NCBI GenBank assembly: GCA_030765325.1 | Contig: JAVCCT010000123.1 | Location: forward strand, 1 to 10,021 | Direction: 5' to 3' | Length of the DNA: 10,021 bases | Source of the DNA: Candidatus Stygibacter frigidus | GTDB lineage: Bacteria > Cloacimonadota > Cloacimonadia > Cloacimonadales > TCS61 | Shown here: in pieces, positions 6,648 to 10,021 of the stretch | Position numbering within the stretch: the first letter of the stretch is position 1 | Layout: each line of letters starts with the position of its first letter | Notes under the pieces: model-generated | What the model was told of the DNA's origin: nothing | Databases searched by the model: none | The model's input: only the letters and a program-made list of their open reading frames with translations | Translations under genes and position numbers: made by a program

Positions 6648-6926
6648 CAACGCATTGGCGCAGATTCAATGAGAGGCTTAAATTTGTCAGTTCGGGGTTT
6701 CATCTACTTTTTGGAATTAGCTGTGGCAGTTGGGGTTATCTATGGATTGATCAGAATTGTGGGCTCATTATTTAATTTCAATCCCGCAGCAGCAATTGAA
6801 AAAGGCATGCTGGACGATGTAATTGATGAAAAACTTAATGACCGGATCAATCAGGGTTATTCACTACCTGATATTCTGCATGTTATTAATTATTACTGGT
6901 GGAATTATCTCAAGCCATTAATCTAA
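6174..6926 (+). CDS. Unknown single-pass membrane protein with two copies of a 50-residue module (paralogue 2)
   Basis: This 250-residue protein is a paralogue of the preceding gene product and the last gene of the operon. Its modules lie at residues 25-74 and 108-158. The first sits at the same residue positions as in its neighbour, and about 24 of 50 residues are identical by eye, including IPS.K...DLN.PFW and GEDKR. The second has FEQKR..Q..L.R, VPTKK and FLGFDKR, with one extra residue. The linker is about 75-107. A transmembrane helix is likely at about 175-200, followed by a longer tail (201-250) with an acidic stretch and a terminal aromatic patch INYYWWNYL. GGGAG at 6162-6166 stands 7 nt before the ATG. 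Two adjacent paralogues suggest a heteromeric pair at the membrane. No catalytic motif or known c-di-GMP-binding signature is visible, so function is unassigned. Confidence 0.85.
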   Translation: MPFKNKLKDVDYFMEQMGHGIKDSFTEEQEKHIRLILAKAIRIPSKKIIDLNVPFWFFKKYYTQLYVGEDKRRASRKSKPVNSVSENIIERDFRYFYSLIPKEVTDALNFEQKRALQDILKRCIVVPTKKIYESNNTYKIFKKYYYVSFFLGFDKRKAQRIGADSMRGLNLSVRGFIYFLELAVAVGVIYGLIRIVGSLFNFNPAAAIEKGMLDDVIDEKLNDRINQGYSLPDILHVINYYWWNYLKPLI

Positions 6927-6972
6927 ATTAGTTGTGATATAAATTCCTATATTTGAACCAGCTTATGTGATA

Positions 6973-6998
6973 AGGGGAGAACAGTTAAGCTCTCCCCT
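6973..6998. terminator. Hairpin between convergent genes, probable bidirectional terminator
   Basis: AGGGGAGA at 6973-6980 and TCTCCCCT at 6991-6998 form a perfect 8-bp stem with a 10-nt loop. It lies 46 nt after the stop of the last operon gene and 10 nt beyond the stop of the protease gene on the other strand. The sequence after the stem is AT-rich on both strands but has no long T tract, so termination may be partial. Position between two convergent genes supports the call. Confidence 0.6.
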
Positions 6999-7008
6999 AT
7001 AACAATTA

Positions 7009-8451
7009 TTACCTTACTGTGTTCACTGCCACATAATGGTATTGACCATTAACTGATTTTACCCGGAAAAGAACCTGATCTTTACCACTATCCTTCACTT
7101 TTGCATAGATTTCTTTAAAGCTTTCCACATCTTCCACAGTCTCAAAGTTTATCTCCAGGATAACGTCTCCAACTCTTAGATCACTGTCTTCAGCAGGAGA
7201 ATCCTTTTCTATGGCGCTGATAAACACACCACTGCTTTCATCTATTTTATACTGCTTTGCAGCTTCACTTTTAACGCTCTCTACTTTAAGTCCTAACCAA
7301 TCTGCATCAGAACTGGTTGTATTGTTATCAGCCAGGTCTGCTGCTCTTTTCAAAAGAGTGACATACAGCGTCTTATGCTTTTGCTTACGGATGATCTCCA
7401 CAGGGAGTTTTTCACCAATTTGACTTTCTGCCACTACTATTCGGAATTGAGCAACATTTGAGATATCTTTATCATTGAACTTTATTATCACATCACCCTG
7501 TTCCAGTTTACCATCTGATGCAGGAGTGTCATCTTCAACCTGAGCGATCAACACACCAGAAGCATTATCCAGATTAAGACTTTTTCTAAGATCAGATGTG
7601 ATTTCCTGAGGTAAAATGCCCAGATAAGCTCTTACCACTTCACCATGCTGCATCAAGTCGTTTACTACCTTTTTAACCATATCAACCGGTATAGCAAAAC
7701 CAATTCCAACATTTCCCTGATTAGGTGTGCTGATGGCAGCATTCACACCAATTACTTCCCCATCTATACTCACCAGTGGTCCTCCACTATTACCACGATT
7801 AATAGCTGCATCCGTCTGGATATAGTTCTGATATAAAGGACCACCATCATTTCCAAAATTAAAGTTTGATCTTCCCAAAGCTGAAATAACTCCTACAGTA
7901 ACTGTGCGGTTTAATTCCTCTCCAAATGGATTACCTATTGCTATTGCCCATTGCCCAACTTCCAGATTTGCTGATTCTCCTAAAGTAGCAATTGTTACCC
8001 ATTCATCGCTTTCTATCTCAATCTTGATAACAGCCAGATCACTATCACTATCCAATCCCACGATCTCCCCTGGATATTCCTCTTTATCTTCCAGCGAAAC
8101 AGTGATATCTGCCCCATCATCATTACCTTTTTCCACAACGTGATTATTAGTGATTATATACACACTGTTGCCTTCACGCTTAAAAATAAAACCTGTACCC
8201 ATTGCCTTAGCTTTGCGGGTTGGTGACTGTCTTTGCGGTTGGGGAAAAAAGAATTTAAAAAACTCATCCTGATTAGGGAAACCATTGATACCCATACCAG
8301 TCATCTCATACTCTACCTGAATATTTACTACTGAACCTCTGATATTTTTTACGACATCAACAAAGGGATTTCTGCTATCCCCAAAAACCGTTACTGCCAA
8401 AAGCAGCAACATGATAACTGTCATCGCTCTTAGTATTACTATTCTTTTCAT
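7009..8451 (-). CDS. degP: HtrA/DegP-like periplasmic serine protease with two PDZ domains
   Basis: DegP/HtrA proteins degrade or refold damaged envelope proteins. The 480-residue product has a Sec-type signal peptide (MKR, hydrophobic core 11-22, likely cleavage near 24), placing it in the periplasm. The trypsin-like domain spans about 30-265, with catalytic H104 (ITNNHVV), D138 (DSDSDLAV) and S222 (GNSGGPL). The segment between 50 and 85 is rich in Phe, Gln and Pro, as in the LA-loop region of DegP homologues. PDZ1 covers about 270-368 (YLGILPQEIT, then GVLIAQVEDDTPA) and PDZ2 about 384-478 (GVFISAIEKDSPA). Length and domain order are those of full-size DegP/DegQ, and all key residues are present. 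GGAGG at 8459-8463 stands 7 nt before the ATG. The gene lies 105 nt downstream of the nitroreductase gene. The choice between DegP, DegQ and MucD naming cannot be made from sequence alone. Confidence 0.95.
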   Translation of the reverse strand: MKRIVILRAMTVIMLLLLAVTVFGDSRNPFVDVVKNIRGSVVNIQVEYEMTGMGINGFPNQDEFFKFFFPQPQRQSPTRKAKAMGTGFIFKREGNSVYIITNNHVVEKGNDDGADITVSLEDKEEYPGEIVGLDSDSDLAVIKIEIESDEWVTIATLGESANLEVGQWAIAIGNPFGEELNRTVTVGVISALGRSNFNFGNDGGPLYQNYIQTDAAINRGNSGGPLVSIDGEVIGVNAAISTPNQGNVGIGFAIPVDMVKKVVNDLMQHGEVVRAYLGILPQEITSDLRKSLNLDNASGVLIAQVEDDTPASDGKLEQGDVIIKFNDKDISNVAQFRIVVAESQIGEKLPVEIIRKQKHKTLYVTLLKRAADLADNNTTSSDADWLGLKVESVKSEAAKQYKIDESSGVFISAIEKDSPAEDSDLRVGDVILEINFETVEDVESFKEIYAKVKDSGKDQVLFRVKSVNGQYHYVAVNTVR

Positions 8452-8501
8452 AAAAATACCTCCAAATATTAAGAATCGATCACAATCATCAATTATTCTC
8501 T

Positions 8502-8538
8502 CCTAAGTAATTTCTCGATATATAAACGTTACTTTAGG
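8502..8538. promoter_or_regulatory. Imperfect inverted repeat upstream of the protease gene
   Basis: CCTAAGTAA at 8502-8510 pairs with TTACTTTAGG at 8529-8538 with a single bulged T. The loop is 18 nt and contains TATATA. It lies 50-90 nt upstream of the protease start, in the only stretch available for its promoter. It could be an operator or just a chance AT-rich repeat. No convincing -35/-10 pair could be fixed here. Confidence 0.25.
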
Positions 8539-8556
8539 GTTGAGTTACAGTTTTTT

Positions 8557-9297
8557 TTATATTTTACCTGCTGGTGCAATATAGATCACCAGCTCATCTT
8601 TGCCATCTAATTGCAGCAATTGATCAGCTGCCGTCTGGTTGTAGGCAGCAATTGCACATGTCCCACAGCCCACAGCATCACAGGCAAGATAAAGATTCTG
8701 GCAAACGTGACCTGCATCGAGTAAAATAAGCTTTGTGGACGCTACAGCATAACGCCATTCCATCCGGTACGGTATGGCACTCCAGTAAAAAACAACATTC
8801 GCTCCAGTACTCCAGGTTTGCCCTTTCACTGATTCACTGATCGCTTGATTCATATCTTCTGGCGCATAAATAAAGATCAATCCATGCTCTTCGGGTAAAT
8901 AACGATAGATACCTTGCTCAAGATCTTCTACATTAAATATTGCCAGATAAGTTTCCAAAGCGTGTCGGGAACCGGCAGAAGGAACAAACCGTTTTGAAGT
9001 GGCTTCATTGATCTTAAGCCTGATCGCCTGAGTGCTCCATAATAAATATGATAATTCTTCCAGCTTCAATTCCTCGCCACTAAATTTTCTGTTGCTTTTA
9101 CGATTGAGAGTAGCTTGAGTGAAATCTGTATTTAGCTGCCATTCCCAGTTATCTGGTTTTGGTAAAACTATTATTTGTGCATTTTCTGGTACTGGTTTTG
9201 TTACTGGAGGTGATTTCACCCCTTTGCTCTGATCAGTTTCAGAAAAATTATAACTTGTCCATTCATTAGCACTTAATGCTTTTCTGTCATTTTTCAT
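8557..9297 (-). CDS. SagB/ThcOx-type nitroreductase-fold FMN oxidoreductase
   Basis: The 246-residue product (start at 9297) has the layout of the SagB/ThcOx branch of the nitroreductase superfamily, FMN-dependent (de)hydrogenases. Visible marks are NRKSNRKFSGEEL followed by LEELSYLLWSTQAI (about 65-92), RFVPSAGSRHALETYLAI (103-120), GIYRYLPEEHGL (129-140), WRYA, then LLDAGHVCQNLYLACDAVGCG (192-212), and a closing VIYIAPAGK. The arginines of the first motif normally contact the FMN phosphate. Some SagB enzymes oxidise thiazolines or oxazolines in peptide natural products, but many stand-alone members have no known substrate. No YcaO-type cyclodehydratase or precursor peptide is seen here. A longer frame begins at 9333, but that ATG lies inside a terminator hairpin. 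The ATG at 9297 has AAAGGAG 5 nt upstream and is preferred. No signal peptide is seen, so it is cytoplasmic. Confidence 0.88.
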   Translation of the reverse strand: MKNDRKALSANEWTSYNFSETDQSKGVKSPPVTKPVPENAQIIVLPKPDNWEWQLNTDFTQATLNRKSNRKFSGEELKLEELSYLLWSTQAIRLKINEATSKRFVPSAGSRHALETYLAIFNVEDLEQGIYRYLPEEHGLIFIYAPEDMNQAISESVKGQTWSTGANVVFYWSAIPYRMEWRYAVASTKLILLDAGHVCQNLYLACDAVGCGTCAIAAYNQTAADQLLQLDGKDELVIYIAPAGKI

Positions 9298-9302
9298 TAT
9301 CA

Positions 9303-9309
9303 CTCCTTT
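9303..9309 (-). promoter_or_regulatory. Ribosome binding site deciding the nitroreductase start
   Basis: AAAGGAG on the minus strand at 9309-9303 stands 5 nt before the ATG at 9297-9295. It supports this start over the in-frame ATG at 9333, which lies within the terminator stem. Confidence 0.75.
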
Positions 9310-9318
9310 TTTAATTAT

Positions 9319-9355
9319 AAAAAAAGGCAGCAATTTCTTTTCAGAAATTGCTGCC
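9319..9355 (-). terminator. Strong rho-independent terminator after the outer-membrane protein gene
   Basis: GGCAGCAATTTC at 9326-9337 and GAAATTGCTGCC at 9344-9355 pair perfectly. One more T-A pair closes the loop, giving 13 bp around a 4-nt loop. Read on the minus strand, the stem is followed at once by seven T (9325-9319). It begins 14 nt after the TAA of the barrel gene (9372-9370), so it should end that transcript. Its T tract ends only 9 nt before the ribosome binding site of the nitroreductase gene. Confidence 0.92.
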
Positions 9356-9369
9356 CTAAATGTTAAATA

Positions 9370-10021
9370 TTAGAACTTGAATTTAATTCCAAAATCTACA
9401 CCATAACCTTTGGCAGCATCAAAGATCCCATTATAAGATGTACCACCGATCATTAATTCAAAGGATTCAGAATCAACGCCAAATTTAAAGTTATAACTAT
9501 CCACATCTCCATTACCATAAGTGAGTTTAAAAGGGAGCCACGACAATGGTCGATAAGTAGTTCCCAAAAATAAACCATCAATCAAATAATCGCATGATTG
9601 ATATTTTGCCATTACATCAAAGCCTCTTCCAATATAATAGTCCACGCCCACTGATATTGAAGGTTCCAGTCTTATCATCTCATCCATACTGTAATCTTCA
9701 CCATCCAGAGTTTCGCTCTCATCAATTGCTTCATGATCTTCATCTATGAAATTCAAATAATCCAGATGATAATTATAATAATCAGAATATACCAGATTAC
9801 TGTATGCAAGCTTCACCCCTATATCATCAATATTAAAATACATCCAACCATCAGGAAGTTTCATTTTGAAACCCAACCCAAAGCCAGTTGAAAAATCTCC
9901 TGTTGTTGATAATGTATCAAAATCAGTATAAATTGCCTTTACATGGCTTACTGCATACAAACTATCAGGGCTCGTAATAAATTCCTGATCACTTTCCAGC
10001 ACTTTAGCAAAACCAACAGAA
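9370..10021 (-). CDS. Probable outer-membrane beta-barrel protein, C-terminal part (5' end beyond right edge)
   Basis: The frame is open to the window edge. The codons before the GTG at 10002 read SVGFAK without a stop, so the real start lies outside. The visible 217 residues alternate polar and hydrophobic/aromatic residues in short strands (GFGLGFKMKLPDGWMYFNI, VGVDYYIGRGFDVMAKYQS, SFELMIGGTSYNG, GYGVDFGIKFKF). They end in Phe, as expected of proteins folded by the BAM machinery. An acidic stretch with many D and E (about residues 90-117 of the visible part) would fit an extracellular loop. The pattern recalls large barrel families such as DUF5723 of FCB-group bacteria, but I cannot confirm that. 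Transport function is unknown. A strong terminator follows directly. Confidence 0.6.
   Translation of the reverse strand, partial: SVGFAKVLESDQEFITSPDSLYAVSHVKAIYTDFDTLSTTGDFSTGFGLGFKMKLPDGWMYFNIDDIGVKLAYSNLVYSDYYNYHLDYLNFIDEDHEAIDESETLDGEDYSMDEMIRLEPSISVGVDYYIGRGFDVMAKYQSCDYLIDGLFLGTTYRPLSWLPFKLTYGNGDVDSYNFKFGVDSESFELMIGGTSYNGIFDAAKGYGVDFGIKFKF

Noticed and set aside
9298..9333. Twelve extra N-terminal codons of the nitroreductase (ATG at 9333)
   Set aside because: They lie in the terminator stem and T tract and would encode MLPFFIIKKGVI, with no ribosome binding site. The ATG at 9297 has AAAGGAG in place.
10000..10002. GTG at 10002 as true start of the barrel protein
   Set aside because: The frame stays open upstream to the window edge (SVGFAK), no signal peptide follows the GTG, and an outer-membrane protein needs one.

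Overview
The window looks like chromosomal DNA of an AT-rich, Gram-negative (diderm) bacterium. The evidence is an HtrA-type protease with a signal peptide and a likely outer-membrane beta-barrel protein ending in Phe. Protein style and composition recall Cloacimonadota or related FCB-group lineages, but this is an impression and not a marker-based assignment. No rRNA, tRNA, CRISPR array or recognisable transposase is present.

Left edge (1-551): the first 31 codons of an ECF-type RNA polymerase sigma factor run off the window on the minus strand. A gene-free region of about 450 bp follows. It carries divergent promoter candidates and a perfect 21-bp inverted repeat without a terminator-like T tract, possibly part of a dispersed repeat element.

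Centre (552-6926, plus strand): six tightly packed genes form one probable operon, with gaps of 1, -4, 9, 6 and 12 nt. In order they encode a soluble histidine kinase with an N-terminal receiver domain; a stand-alone receiver protein; a REC-PAS-PAS-GGDEF diguanylate cyclase with intact active site and I-site; a GAF-HD-GYP c-di-GMP phosphodiesterase; and two paralogous single-pass membrane proteins of unknown function. Each of the last two carries two copies of a roughly 50-residue module, N-terminal to its membrane segment. The logic appears to be: signal to kinase, to receivers, to opposed synthesis and breakdown of c-di-GMP. The two repeat proteins are the unexplained part and are candidate outputs or sensors. 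They are the most novel-looking item in the window.

Right part (7009-10021, minus strand): a hairpin between the convergent genes probably ends the operon and the HtrA/DegP-like periplasmic protease gene. Upstream of the protease gene lie a SagB/ThcOx-type nitroreductase-fold oxidoreductase and the C-terminal part of a probable outer-membrane beta-barrel protein that runs off the right edge. A strong intrinsic terminator sits between the barrel gene and the nitroreductase gene, almost touching the latter's ribosome binding site.
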